Source: Herminiimonas sp. CN (GTDB taxonomy: Bacteria; Pseudomonadota; Gammaproteobacteria; Burkholderiales; Burkholderiaceae_D). Taken from it: a DNA stretch of 64,000 nucleotides. The stretch is from contig NZ_AVCC01000002.1 in NCBI RefSeq assembly GCF_000622895.1, forward strand, positions 36,810-100,809, written 5' to 3'. Shown one piece after another: positions 8,142 through 16,670 of this stretch. Both the position numbers and the translations under genes were made by a program. Below the pieces are notes generated by a model, which was not told the origin of the DNA, made no database searches, and saw only the letters and a list, made by a program, of their open reading frames with translations. The number at the start of each line of letters is the position of its first letter. Within the stretch, counting starts at the first letter, position 1.

Positions 8142-8756
8142 ATGAACAAAACGAATTTAGCTATTTCCCTGTGTTTCAGCGTGAGCTTGCTAGCAGGTTG
8201 CTCCAGCAAGCCAGGAATTGGTGACGTACAGGATCAAGTTGTCGAGGCATGGAAATCGTGTGATATTGTCAAACCCACTGACTTCCAGAAGACAAACGGG
8301 GTCGATAACGGGAATAGCTACGAAATTGCCGCAACATACAAGATAGAAGTCGTTAAAGAAATCCCGAAGGGAAACCCTTTGCAGCCAGAAGTCCCTGCCG
8401 GATTGAATGACGCCGACTACGCCGAGCTGCAATCAATGTCCAGCATTTCTCCAGCAGCAGCCCCGTCAGACGATGCAACTCCAGAGCTGAAGGCTGAATA
8501 TGCAAAGACACAGCAAGCGGTGGCTAATCGCGCATCGATAGAAAAGAGGATGGAAGCACGCAAAGCTCCATATCTTGCAGCCCATCAGCAGGCGAAAGAG
8601 TTCTACGAAAAAAATTGCATGCAGCTGGCGATGCCATTGTTCAACTTTGCCCGGAAAAATGGAAAGAACCCCTACGCGCTGGCAAAGGGCGATGTCATTG
8701 ACGTGTCAGCCAATTTCACAATGATTAAATCGGAAAAGGGTTGGGTCATCCAATAG
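8142..8756 (+). CDS. Predicted lipoprotein, orphan
   Basis: This 204-residue protein has a signal peptide (MNKTNLAISLCFSVS) ending in the lipobox LLAGC, so it should be a membrane-anchored lipoprotein. The mature part has a helical, Ala/Lys-rich middle (about 105-145), cysteines at DIVK-flanking SCD and KNCMQ that could pair, and a C-terminal strand pattern (DVIDVSANFTMIKSEKGWVI) like DUF4878/NTF2-like export proteins. No family is recognised. ATG at 8142 follows TGAGGAAC; the frame is open upstream. It is unusual cargo between a repressor and restriction genes. Confidence 0.8.
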   Translation: MNKTNLAISLCFSVSLLAGCSSKPGIGDVQDQVVEAWKSCDIVKPTDFQKTNGVDNGNSYEIAATYKIEVVKEIPKGNPLQPEVPAGLNDADYAELQSMSSISPAAAPSDDATPELKAEYAKTQQAVANRASIEKRMEARKAPYLAAHQQAKEFYEKNCMQLAMPLFNFARKNGKNPYALAKGDVIDVSANFTMIKSEKGWVIQ

Positions 8757-8855
8757 CGTATTGGGTGATTCACTTCGAGGCACAGCGGCCTGCTCCGTGC
8801 GTACCACGCCCCCCATTTTCCGTCATGAGCAATTAAGGGCGGCACGAATTCCAGC

Positions 8856-8886
8856 GTAACGAGTCCGGGCTATGGAGACTCGTTAC
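8856..8886 (-). terminator. Hairpin after res
   Basis: A perfect 10-bp inverted repeat (GTAACGAGTC at 8856-8865, GACTCGTTAC at 8877-8886) lies 33 bases beyond the res stop. It has no U tract, so it may be a Rho-assisted or RNA-stabilising structure rather than an intrinsic terminator. Confidence 0.45.
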
Positions 8887-8918
8887 CCATGAGGAAAAAC
8901 AACATTACAAACAGGAAA

Positions 8919-11621
8919 TCATGCCAACTTGTCGGCGATTTGCTGGAAAACGTTCCGCCCTTGATCGTCGCGTTCGACGGCAAACAGAAACACGCAGCGC
9001 CCGCCGCTGGACTGTTGCCACTGGTGGCCGACCTGCTGCTTTTCGCGTGAGTCGTCGTTGGTCTTATAAGGCTCGCCCTTGTATTCGACGGCCAGAACGC
9101 GGCCATCAACCAACTCGGCCACAAAGTCCGGGTAGAAGTAATCCGTGGATGTCGGCAACCAGAACGAAAACCGCTCTTGCCGTTCAATGTTGCGCACCCA
9201 CTGCTTGACCTTGGCATGGGCATCGATGGCTTGCGCGCAGCGGAATTCCTCAGCCACTTGGCCCGCCTGCGTCTTCTCGCGCAGGTCATGGATCATCGGG
9301 TAGAAGTGCTTGCTGAACTCGTAGCTACCTTGATAAATCTGACGCGCAGGGTATTGGCCTGCTTGGTAGTGAAAACTGTAATGCGCCAACTGCTCAATGC
9401 CGGGAACGGCCATGTCCATGAGCCTCCCTTGAAAGCCCTTAGCCATTGCCAACTGGCGCAGTCGTCCAATTTCCTTGGTCAGAGCCCGCGCCAACTGGAA
9501 GCGCGCGCGCACCAGCGCGGTAAGCGTGAAGTGGCGGTCAGCGATAAGGTGCGTGACCATCTTCACCAGATACGCCTGCATTTGTGCCTGCCCAATATCG
9601 GACTGGCGCGCCTCAACGTCCAACCAGCGAATCAAGTCCTGCTGGCTGGTGTGGCTTACCGTGTCGTTAAGCAGCAGTTGCTGCACATCGGTATGTCGAT
9701 AAGTAACCTTCTCGCCATTGACATCAATCTCGAACGAGTTGACGGTCTCGGTGATACTGAACCCGGCTAGCTGCACTTGATGATCCAACAAACTCCAGTC
9801 GCCCAAACTGGACAGCGTTTCACGCTCCACCACTTCAAGATGATTGCCCAAGTCCAGGCAAAGCTGAGGAATCGGCGCGAAGGCCAACCCTAACTGCGCC
9901 GGGGCTCGCATGGCCTGCCGCACCGCTCGGTGGGCGTCGAATTGTTCCTTGACCTTGTCACGCACCTTTGCGGGCATGGCACTGCTGATAAACGCCTCAG
10001 CTTGCGTCAGTATCTCGCTGCTGACCTCACCATTCAACAAGACGGTTGCGCCTTGGGTGGTCGGCATAATTCGCACAGCCTGCTTCAATTCATCCGGCCA
10101 ATGCTGAATGTCAGGTACTTGCGGCAGATCGATGTGGCAGTCTGGTATTGCTGGGGCGACTGCGCCACCAGTCCGGGCCAACGGTGCCGTGCCACCCTCA
10201 CCGCCAACCAACGGCAATGCCTGCTGCTGAACAATGAGCGATGCCGTTTCCAGCCTTTCAAAGCCCATGTTTTGCACCATGCGGTCTTTGAGGGTGGCAG
10301 CTGCCTGAGCGAAATTGTCGGCAACGATGTGGGCGTATGCCTTATTCAAGTCGTCCTGGGAGCGGTTCTTTGCATACGGCATGCGAAGCACCCGACCCAA
10401 CAATTGCTCTACGTCTTTCGCCGAGTTCACCGATTGCAAGCTGGCGAGCACATAAGCAAATGAACAGTCCCAGCCTTCCTTAAGCGCTTCAACGGTGATG
10501 ACGTAGCGGATTTGGCACGCACGGTCGAACAGGTTGATGCCATCCAGTTCCTTCTGCGTGCCGGTGGCTACGGCAATCTGGTTCTCGGGAATTTGTTCCT
10601 GTTCGATCAAGTGCTGGCGAACGACAGCCACCGTTGCCTCCCCATTGATCGGCATGGCTTGCACCAACGCGATAGGACGGACATAATCAGTCTCACGCTG
10701 AGCGACGATTTCCAGACGGTCGCGGGTAAGCACCGCATCGCGCAAGCATTCACGCCAACCTTGTGGATGCTCAGCCAACACTATCGGCAGCTTGATCATT
10801 TGCTCGGCCTTCAGCTCGGCGGCTGCAACGTGATAAAGGACGTTATTGCCCGGCACTGGCGTGGCAGTCATCTCGATCACACAACTTGGATTCACGCGCC
10901 CCAGCGATTTAAAGAAGCGGTCAGTGCGGTTGTTGTGCGCCTCGTCCACGATCACAATGGGGCGTTGCAAGTGCATCCAGTTGGCGACGGAATACTTCAC
11001 TCGGCCCAAGTCCTTGGCCGTCAGGTAGGGTTGCGTTTGCAAGTCTGCCTCCGACACTTTCTCTAGCCCGGTCGTCAGGTGCGGGGCCAGATTGTCAAAG
11101 TGGGGGGCCAGCTCTTCAAAGAATGAATAGACGTTTCGCTTAGCCGTGTCCGTCACGTTGAACGACTGGATCGTGGCGACGATCACGATGGCGGCTTTTC
11201 CGACATCGTGCGGGCTGACGGTTTGCAGGCTTTCCAAGTCGCACACTTGGACGCGATCACCGAAATAATGTGCCAATGCCTGACGGTACGGATGGCGCGC
11301 ATTCGCCAATGCTTCAAGGGTCTGAGTGCGAATCGTATCCGACGGCGTAAGCCACAAGGCAATCGGCGCATCGCTATCGAGCACCGCCTTGCCAGCCAAG
11401 GCAACGGCGTGCGCGGCCATGATTGTTTTCCCGCCGCCAGTTGGCACGCGCAGACAGACACACGGGATGTCGCCAAACAACGGGGCGTAGGTTTCGCCGA
11501 TGCGGTTTTGTGTCGCCAGCGTTGCCCTATATGCTTCGGTTACGGGCTTGCTGCGCGTGTCGGTCAGGAATTGCGTGAGCACCGTCAAGGCGCTCTGTTG
11601 GTAGGTTTTGAGTGTCAGCAT
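8919..11621 (-). CDS. Type III restriction enzyme, Res subunit
   Basis: This 900-residue protein is the translocating/cleaving subunit of a type III restriction system. The superfamily 2 helicase core shows Walker A PTGGGKT (60-66), DEAH (226-229), TATP (252-255) and the C-terminal helicase motif QLLGRVLRMP. A C-terminal PD-(D/E)XK nuclease is visible as YPDF (D832) and VEYKG (E846-x-K848). Res uses ATP to communicate along DNA from an unmodified site and cleaves when two head-to-head complexes meet. Its ATG overlaps the preceding gene's end by 7 bases. It appears full length and intact. Confidence 0.9.
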   Translation of the reverse strand: MLTLKTYQQSALTVLTQFLTDTRSKPVTEAYRATLATQNRIGETYAPLFGDIPCVCLRVPTGGGKTIMAAHAVALAGKAVLDSDAPIALWLTPSDTIRTQTLEALANARHPYRQALAHYFGDRVQVCDLESLQTVSPHDVGKAAIVIVATIQSFNVTDTAKRNVYSFFEELAPHFDNLAPHLTTGLEKVSEADLQTQPYLTAKDLGRVKYSVANWMHLQRPIVIVDEAHNNRTDRFFKSLGRVNPSCVIEMTATPVPGNNVLYHVAAAELKAEQMIKLPIVLAEHPQGWRECLRDAVLTRDRLEIVAQRETDYVRPIALVQAMPINGEATVAVVRQHLIEQEQIPENQIAVATGTQKELDGINLFDRACQIRYVITVEALKEGWDCSFAYVLASLQSVNSAKDVEQLLGRVLRMPYAKNRSQDDLNKAYAHIVADNFAQAAATLKDRMVQNMGFERLETASLIVQQQALPLVGGEGGTAPLARTGGAVAPAIPDCHIDLPQVPDIQHWPDELKQAVRIMPTTQGATVLLNGEVSSEILTQAEAFISSAMPAKVRDKVKEQFDAHRAVRQAMRAPAQLGLAFAPIPQLCLDLGNHLEVVERETLSSLGDWSLLDHQVQLAGFSITETVNSFEIDVNGEKVTYRHTDVQQLLLNDTVSHTSQQDLIRWLDVEARQSDIGQAQMQAYLVKMVTHLIADRHFTLTALVRARFQLARALTKEIGRLRQLAMAKGFQGRLMDMAVPGIEQLAHYSFHYQAGQYPARQIYQGSYEFSKHFYPMIHDLREKTQAGQVAEEFRCAQAIDAHAKVKQWVRNIERQERFSFWLPTSTDYFYPDFVAELVDGRVLAVEYKGEPYKTNDDSREKQQVGHQWQQSSGGRCVFLFAVERDDQGRNVFQQIADKLA

Positions 11622-12169
11622 GCTTGTTGTTCTGTCTGTCCTTCGTGCGCCACGCCAAATAGTGTGTCGAGCAATTCTGCCGTAGTAAGCGGCCCCTTAA
11701 ACTTGTTACGCTTCACATCGCGGTAATGCTGCCGGGTCTTGCGGTTGCCATCGCTGTCTCGCCTGCCCGGCGTAATAGAAGCCTTGTTATCCTCTACACT
11801 GGGCATCGGCTCGTGGGCCATGCCTCCATAGAATAGGAAATGATCTATCAGCAACTCGTCTTCGGTGTGCACCACGACAACTACGCAGCTACCATGCATG
11901 CGGGTGAAGTCGAGACGCACGGAAAACTTGCTCGCGGCCCCCTTCGCGTGTACTTGCTTGACCTGTATGTATCGCAGCTTGGAACCGCATCCGAGCACCA
12001 AGTCAAAGCCAGAGTCGTCCACTTCCGAGTTGAAGATGTTCAGCGGCATAGTGGGGTCACGCCGCCACAACTCTCCGGCAAGGTCAGCCACCATGCGGTG
12101 CACCAGCACGTTTTCAACATATGAGGAACGTTCGGCAAGTGCTTTGCGGTATTCAGCTGATTCGGTCAT
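11615..12169 (-). CDS. Nuclease-like accessory protein between mod and res
   Basis: This 184-residue protein lies between mod and res in the same operon and overlaps res by 7 bases. It is not a standard type III component. A PD-(D/E)XK-like core is suggested by E49, D56 in GFDLVLG, and Q69-x-K71 in YIQVKQV, followed by a strand CVVVVV; this resembles DUF4365-type nuclease folds. The C-terminal third (GRRDSDGNRKTRQHYRDVKRNKFKG) is basic. It may be an extra nuclease, a DNA-end binding factor or a specificity modulator. No family name is assigned with confidence. Confidence 0.6.
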   Translation of the reverse strand: MTESAEYRKALAERSSYVENVLVHRMVADLAGELWRRDPTMPLNIFNSEVDDSGFDLVLGCGSKLRYIQVKQVHAKGAASKFSVRLDFTRMHGSCVVVVVHTEDELLIDHFLFYGGMAHEPMPSVEDNKASITPGRRDSDGNRKTRQHYRDVKRNKFKGPLTTAELLDTLFGVAHEGQTEQQAC

Positions 12170-12179
12170 GCCATCGGCC

Positions 12180-13751
12180 CTATCGAATCTTCACATCATA
12201 CGGAATCTGCTTGAACGTGACACCCTCTACCGCAAGGCGTGAAGCACCAAGTCGCGTAGTTTCCCCATAAACTACTTTTGGCCCAGCATGTGGGAATATA
12301 TCATTGATAGATTGCAGAACGGCATGCGTCAGGACGTTGCCACCTGCCGGGCGTCGGTCGCCCAGGATGCCGTTGTATAGCAGATAGTAGGCAGTGCCGT
12401 TATGAAGGCCCAGTAGCGGCTTGTCAAATGTTTGGTGGCCCGGCTCACCGATTTCGAAGTGCCAAACATATGCAGCTAGTGTAGCGAATTTTACTTCGTC
12501 ACTGATGCGGCCATCCTCGTCAAAAGCTGGTGCGCCAAGTACGCAGTATCGGAATCCCCCGCCGCCTCGCCAATCAACGTCTTTGCTTATACCGCCCTGT
12601 TCGCCTTCGACGACTTTTAGCATTCTCGGCAAACAGTGCGTGCGGGCATGATCCCCCATTTCAATTCCAATGTAACGCCGCCCCATTTTATGCGCCACTG
12701 CAACGGTGGTCGCCGAGCCAAGAAACGAGTCCAAAACGATATCGCCCTCGCTGCTGGCAATATGAATGATTCGGGCGAGCAGTTTTTCTGGCTTGGGTGT
12801 CTCAAACGCAGCCTTTGCGCCGAACAGCTTTTCGATTTCCGCGCTTGCGTGCTGATTTAACGCGAGATCATCCCATATGCTCGGAGACGACATCCCTTGC
12901 TTTGCTTCGGACTCAAACAGTTTGCGCATTGGCGTTTTGGCAGTGCCTTTGACTCCCCAATACAGCCGACGGTCTGCCTGGAGGCGCGCCATCTCTTCCT
13001 TGTTATGACGCCAACACGTACCCTGTCTGGGAAATACCTCTTCCCCCGTATATGGATTGACTACTCCGTAGTAAAGACTTTCAACGAATCTCCCGCCTTT
13101 TCCATTGGCTGTCGTATCAATCTTACGAAAGGCCCCGCGCGGATCAAGTCCACCAGGTTCGGTGAACGCTTGATATTGAGCGTTTGCCTTGTCGGTCCGC
13201 TCCATCAGGTTGAACGAAAGTTCTGCCCGAGATTTTTTTGTGTTTGCATCCTTGCGGCGCGCCCACACTAGTATATGGTCATGTACCAGACCTACCTTAC
13301 GGTCATTCGGTGGGCCATCCCGCTTGCGCCAAGAAATATCAATGATGAAGCTGTCTCGCCCAAAGATTTCATCCGCCATTACCCGAAAATAATGAGCCTC
13401 GTTGTCGTCCAAGGTTACCCAAAGACTTCCATCGTCGGCAAGTAACTCCCGCATCAGTACCAGCCGTGGATACATCATTGAAAGCCACTGACTATGCTCA
13501 AGCCTGTCATCATAGTGGCCGAAATCTGTCTTGGTATTGTATGGCGGATCGATGAAGATGCATTTGACCCGGCCCGCATAGAACGGGATTAAGGCTTTAA
13601 GCGCCAATAGGTTGTCACCCTGAATTAGCAGGTTATCGGCGTTGGCACCAGTGATATCGCCGTGAACCGACTCATGTTGAATCAAGTGATAGGGCACCTC
13701 TCTTACGGCTTCCTTCGCTTGATTTTTATTTACCCAGTCTAAAAATGGCAT
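12180..13751 (-). CDS. Type III DNA methyltransferase, Mod subunit
   Basis: This 523-residue protein is a beta-class N6-adenine or N4-cytosine methyltransferase: catalytic DPPY at 68-71 (IDPPYNTKTDFG) precedes the AdoMet motif FLGSATT at 343-349. The region between carries target recognition. The motif I variant FLGSATT, in place of the usual FxGSGTT, is a conservative change. Mod gives the sequence specificity and self-protection of type III systems. ATG 13751 is preferred: the frame opens at a TTG (13826) overlapping the integrase stop, but similarity starts at MPFLDWVNKNQ. The recognition site cannot be predicted. Confidence 0.88.
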   Translation of the reverse strand: MPFLDWVNKNQAKEAVREVPYHLIQHESVHGDITGANADNLLIQGDNLLALKALIPFYAGRVKCIFIDPPYNTKTDFGHYDDRLEHSQWLSMMYPRLVLMRELLADDGSLWVTLDDNEAHYFRVMADEIFGRDSFIIDISWRKRDGPPNDRKVGLVHDHILVWARRKDANTKKSRAELSFNLMERTDKANAQYQAFTEPGGLDPRGAFRKIDTTANGKGGRFVESLYYGVVNPYTGEEVFPRQGTCWRHNKEEMARLQADRRLYWGVKGTAKTPMRKLFESEAKQGMSSPSIWDDLALNQHASAEIEKLFGAKAAFETPKPEKLLARIIHIASSEGDIVLDSFLGSATTVAVAHKMGRRYIGIEMGDHARTHCLPRMLKVVEGEQGGISKDVDWRGGGGFRYCVLGAPAFDEDGRISDEVKFATLAAYVWHFEIGEPGHQTFDKPLLGLHNGTAYYLLYNGILGDRRPAGGNVLTHAVLQSINDIFPHAGPKVVYGETTRLGASRLAVEGVTFKQIPYDVKIR

Positions 13752-13822
13752 GTTCGTTTTTCTGTTAGTGAAGTGGCAGACCTGTAGCCTGTGGCAGGCT
13801 GTGTGCGGCTGATAAGGCTCAG

Positions 13823-15100
13823 TCAATCATTATTGGATTTTTCACTCTTCCATTTGTCCAGCCAGTCCGCCCACTCCTGCATCATCGTGGCACGGTGCGC
13901 AAAATAGTCAGCGTGATTATATGCGCGCCGTACGCCGTTGGGTTCTGAATGTGCTAATTGCCGCTCGATCCAGTCCGACGAATATTCCAGCTCATTGAGA
14001 CGCGTGCTTCCCGTCGTCCTCGTCGCGTGAGGGCTGAACTTGCCTGACCAGCCCAAGACCTTCAACATTTGCCGGAACGAGGCAGTTACCATCGGCCTGG
14101 CTCTATCGTCACGGTGCGGGAATAGGTGTTTCCTGTCGCCTGTAAGCGTTGCCATTCCGCGCAGCCACTTCAACGCCTGACGGGGTAAGGGAATATGGTG
14201 TTCCTTACGCTTCTTCATGCGCGCTGCCGGAATACGCCAAATGGCGGCGTCAAGGTCGAACTCAGCCCATTCGGCCTCAACCACTTCAGACGGGCGGGCG
14301 AGCGTCAGCCACATCAACATAAAGGCGCACTGCGTTTGGTGGTTGCCGCCATGCCCATCGACATCGCGCAAGAGTTGCCCGATTTCCCCGACTTCCAAGG
14401 GTGTTTTGTGCTGGGTCTTGTTTTTCGGCAATGCTTCGCGCCACCGATGCACGGGGTTGACATCGACACGGAAGGTTTCGGTCGCCAATTCAAAGATGCC
14501 GAACATGGTGCGTTTGGCCTCCGCCATGACAGTCGGCCCATTTTTCTCAGCAGCTTTTTGGAGAATTGACAACACGATGGGCGGTGTAATTGCCTTCAAC
14601 GGCATTTTGCCGATGGCTGGGAATACGACGCGCTGAAGCATGTCCAGCCTGCGTTTCTTGGTGATCTCTTCCCAGTCTTTCCGGACGATCCATTCTTTGG
14701 CAATGGCCTCGAAGGTATTGGTCTGTTCGTGGGCGGACTTTAAACGAACAAGTTGCTGCTCCCGCGCCGGGTGCAAACCTTGCTTGACTTGTTTGCGGGC
14801 GGCCTCTGCTTTCTCCCTTGCAACCTTGAGTGAGGTTTCAGGATAGCTGCCCAATGCGAAGCGGTTTTCCTTGCCAAACAACTGATATTTGAACCGCCAG
14901 AGCTTGGAGCCGCTGGGCATCACTTCAAGATAAAGCCCGTTTTCAATGGCTTTCTTGAAAGGCTTGTCTTTGACCTTTAGGTTACGCAGGGTTAAATCGG
15001 AAATCCCGCGTTTCGGGGCAGGTTTTTGGGAGGATTCTGGGGCATGATTTTTGACGCTATCGCTAGCATCCATGCGGGTTTCAGGGCATTGCAGGGGCAT
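13823..15100 (-). CDS. P4-type tyrosine integrase of the island
   Basis: This 425-residue protein is a P4-type tyrosine recombinase. The DUF4102 N-terminal arm-binding domain (ISDLTLRNLKVKDKPF, then NGLYLEVMPSGSKLWRFKY) is followed by a core-binding domain and the catalytic domain with R in ARPSEV, H-x-x-R in HATR, H in QLAHSE and the tyrosine nucleophile in RRAYNHADY. All catalytic residues are present. ATG 15100 follows AAGGAGAA; a longer frame starts at 15142. Its gene adjoins the att site at ychF and continues into mod, 71 bases away, so integration and restriction genes may share a transcript. Confidence 0.93.
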   Translation of the reverse strand: MPLQCPETRMDASDSVKNHAPESSQKPAPKRGISDLTLRNLKVKDKPFKKAIENGLYLEVMPSGSKLWRFKYQLFGKENRFALGSYPETSLKVAREKAEAARKQVKQGLHPAREQQLVRLKSAHEQTNTFEAIAKEWIVRKDWEEITKKRRLDMLQRVVFPAIGKMPLKAITPPIVLSILQKAAEKNGPTVMAEAKRTMFGIFELATETFRVDVNPVHRWREALPKNKTQHKTPLEVGEIGQLLRDVDGHGGNHQTQCAFMLMWLTLARPSEVVEAEWAEFDLDAAIWRIPAARMKKRKEHHIPLPRQALKWLRGMATLTGDRKHLFPHRDDRARPMVTASFRQMLKVLGWSGKFSPHATRTTGSTRLNELEYSSDWIERQLAHSEPNGVRRAYNHADYFAHRATMMQEWADWLDKWKSEKSNND

Positions 15101-15152
15101 ATATTCTCCTTGGTGGAGGGGCATACACCGTGCATGCCCCATTCCATGCCCC
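15043..15152. repeat. ATGCCCC repeats at the right island end
   Basis: Copies of ATGCCCC or its complement are at 15043-15049 and 15094-15100 (within the integrase gene, the second covering its start codon), 15118-15124, 15134-15140 and 15146-15152. The same heptamer flanks the left att repeat. They are candidate integrase arm sites and could also let the integrase repress its own gene. Confidence 0.6.
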
Positions 15153-15270
15153 TATATAAGAAGATTGCCCACGTACACACTAGTACATCTACGGACAATC
15201 AACCTATTGCTTTCAATGAGTTAGCCGAGCGAGCGAACGTCGGCGAACACCAGAAAACAGCTACTGCTAC

Positions 15271-16362
15271 TTAGACGTTAAACAGGAAATTCAGCACATC
15301 GCCATCCTTGACCACGTATTCCTTGCCCTCGGCGCGCATCTTGCCGGCTTCCTTGGCGCCGGCCTCGCCCTTGTAGCCGATGAAGTCGTCAAACGCGATG
15401 GTCTGGGCGCGGATGAAGCCGCGCTCGAAGTCGGTGTGGATCACGCCGGCTGCCTGCGGCGCAGTGTCGCCGACGTGGATGGTCCAGGCGCGCACTTCCT
15501 TGACGCCGGCGGTGAAGTAGGTCTGCAGGCCGAGCAGCTTGTAGGCGGCGCGGATCAGGCGATCCAGGCCCGGCTCTTCCATCCCCATGTCGGCCAGGAA
15601 TTCGGCCTTGTCGGCTTCGTCCAGGTCGGCGATCTCGGATTCGATCGAGGCGCAGATGGCGACGATCGGCGCGTTCTGCGATGCTGCATAGGCAGTCAGC
15701 TGGTCCAGCAGCGGGTTGTCGGTGAAGCCGGTGTCGGACACGTTGGCGACATACATCGCCGGCTTGGCGGTAATCAGGCACAGCGGCTTGATCAGCAGCA
15801 TTTCCTCCGCGTCCAGCCCCATGGCGCGCACCGGTTCGGCTTCGTTCAGGTGCGGCATGATGCGTTCCAGCAGTTCGACCAGTTTGGCGGCATCCTTGTC
15901 GCCGGAGCGGGCTTTCTTGTTTTCGCGATGGATGGCTTTCTCGACCGTGCCCATGTCGGCCAGCGCCAGCTCGGTCTGGATCACTGCGATGTCGTCCAGC
16001 GGGCTGATCTTGCCGGCGACGTGGATCACATTGTCGTCCTCGAAGCAGCGCACCACGTTGACGATCGCGTCGGTCTCGCGGATGTGCGCGAGGAACTGGT
16101 TGCCCAGCCCTTCGCCCTTGGATGCGCCCGCCACCAGGCCGGCGATGTCGACGAACTCGACGATCGCGTTTTGCACCCGTTCCGGCTTGACGATCGCCGA
16201 CAGCGCGGCCAGGCGCGGATCAGGCACTTCGACGACGCCGACGTTCGGTTCGATGGTGCAAAACGGATAGTTCTCGGCCGGAATGCCGGCTTTGGTAAGC
16301 GCGTTGAAGAGGGTGGATTTGCCGACGTTAGGCAGACCGACGATGCCGCATTGGAGACTCAT
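15271..16362 (-). CDS. ychF: Ribosome-associated ATPase/GTPase YchF
   Basis: This 363-residue protein is the universally conserved YchF (OLA1) P-loop protein, with G1 GLPNVGKST near the N-terminus, the switch DIAGLV and the TGS-type C-terminal domain ending [14 protein letters not shown]. It binds ribosomes and the 50S surface and prefers ATP. Its last codons and stop are the island att core; the island inserted here without changing the protein. It reads toward the island, so ychF transcription could run into int. Confidence 0.95.
   Translation of the reverse strand: MSLQCGIVGLPNVGKSTLFNALTKAGIPAENYPFCTIEPNVGVVEVPDPRLAALSAIVKPERVQNAIVEFVDIAGLVAGASKGEGLGNQFLAHIRETDAIVNVVRCFEDDNVIHVAGKISPLDDIAVIQTELALADMGTVEKAIHRENKKARSGDKDAAKLVELLERIMPHLNEAEPVRAMGLDAEEMLLIKPLCLITAKPAMYVANVSDTGFTDNPLLDQLTAYAASQNAPIVAICASIESEIADLDEADKAEFLADMGMEEPGLDRLIRAAYKLLGLQTYFTAGVKEVRAWTIHVGDTAPQAAGVIHTDFERGFIRAQTIAFDDFIGYKGEAGAKEAGKMRAEGKEYVVKDGDVLNFLFNV
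15272..15285. other. att core repeat, right end of the island
   Basis: TAGACGTTAAACAG matches 353-366 exactly and covers the ychF stop codon and last codons. Use of a protein gene's 3' end as attB is known for P4-type integrases, though tRNA genes are more usual. Confidence 0.85.
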
Positions 16363-16452
16363 GGTGTGTGCTTTGCAATGGATTTGAATTAACCGGCTAT
16401 TTTACCGGATGCGGGTGGCCAACTGATTTATCGGGTGATTACTGCTGAAGCT

Positions 16453-16670
16453 TCAAGCAGATTTGGCGAACCGGACCCGCACCGCCAGGCCCGCGCCGCC
16501 CTCCCGGTTCGGCAAACCGGCGGCCAGTTCGATGCCGGCATGGCGGCGCAGCAGCGGGCATCCGCCGCGCGCCCGTCCTGCGCCCTGTCGACGCTGAAGC
16601 CGGCATTGGTCAGACCTTGCCTGGCCGCCTCGCCGATCATGGAACCGTCTTCCGCCAGTGAAATTTTCAT
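16453..16670 (-). pseudogene. Remnant of a response regulator / sensor kinase pair
   Basis: The minus strand starts MKISLAEDGSMIGEAARQGL and continues NAGFSVDRAQDGRA, the receiver-domain N-terminus of a QseB/OmpR-type regulator. After about 35 residues the match breaks and, in another frame, GIELAAGLPNREGGAG then LAVRVRF follows, like the C-terminal end of the partner histidine kinase. This is what an internal deletion of a regulator-kinase pair would leave. The reading frame is broken and the product would be non-functional. The call rests on motif recognition. Confidence 0.6.

Larger units (their letters stand above)
353..15285. mobile_element. Genomic island integrated at the 3' end of ychF
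   Basis: The island is bounded by 14-bp direct repeats and carries its integrase at the ychF-proximal end. Cargo on the minus strand comprises int-mod-nuclease-res, an Xre regulator, an AlpA-like gene, a toxin/HTH-ImmA/beta operon, ardC and a PGN_0703-like gene. Two genes run on the plus strand (2597-3625 and 8142-8756). No conjugation genes are visible, so it is an integrative, perhaps mobilisable island rather than a self-transmissible element. Insertion leaves the ychF reading frame intact because the repeat restores its end. Confidence 0.85.
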
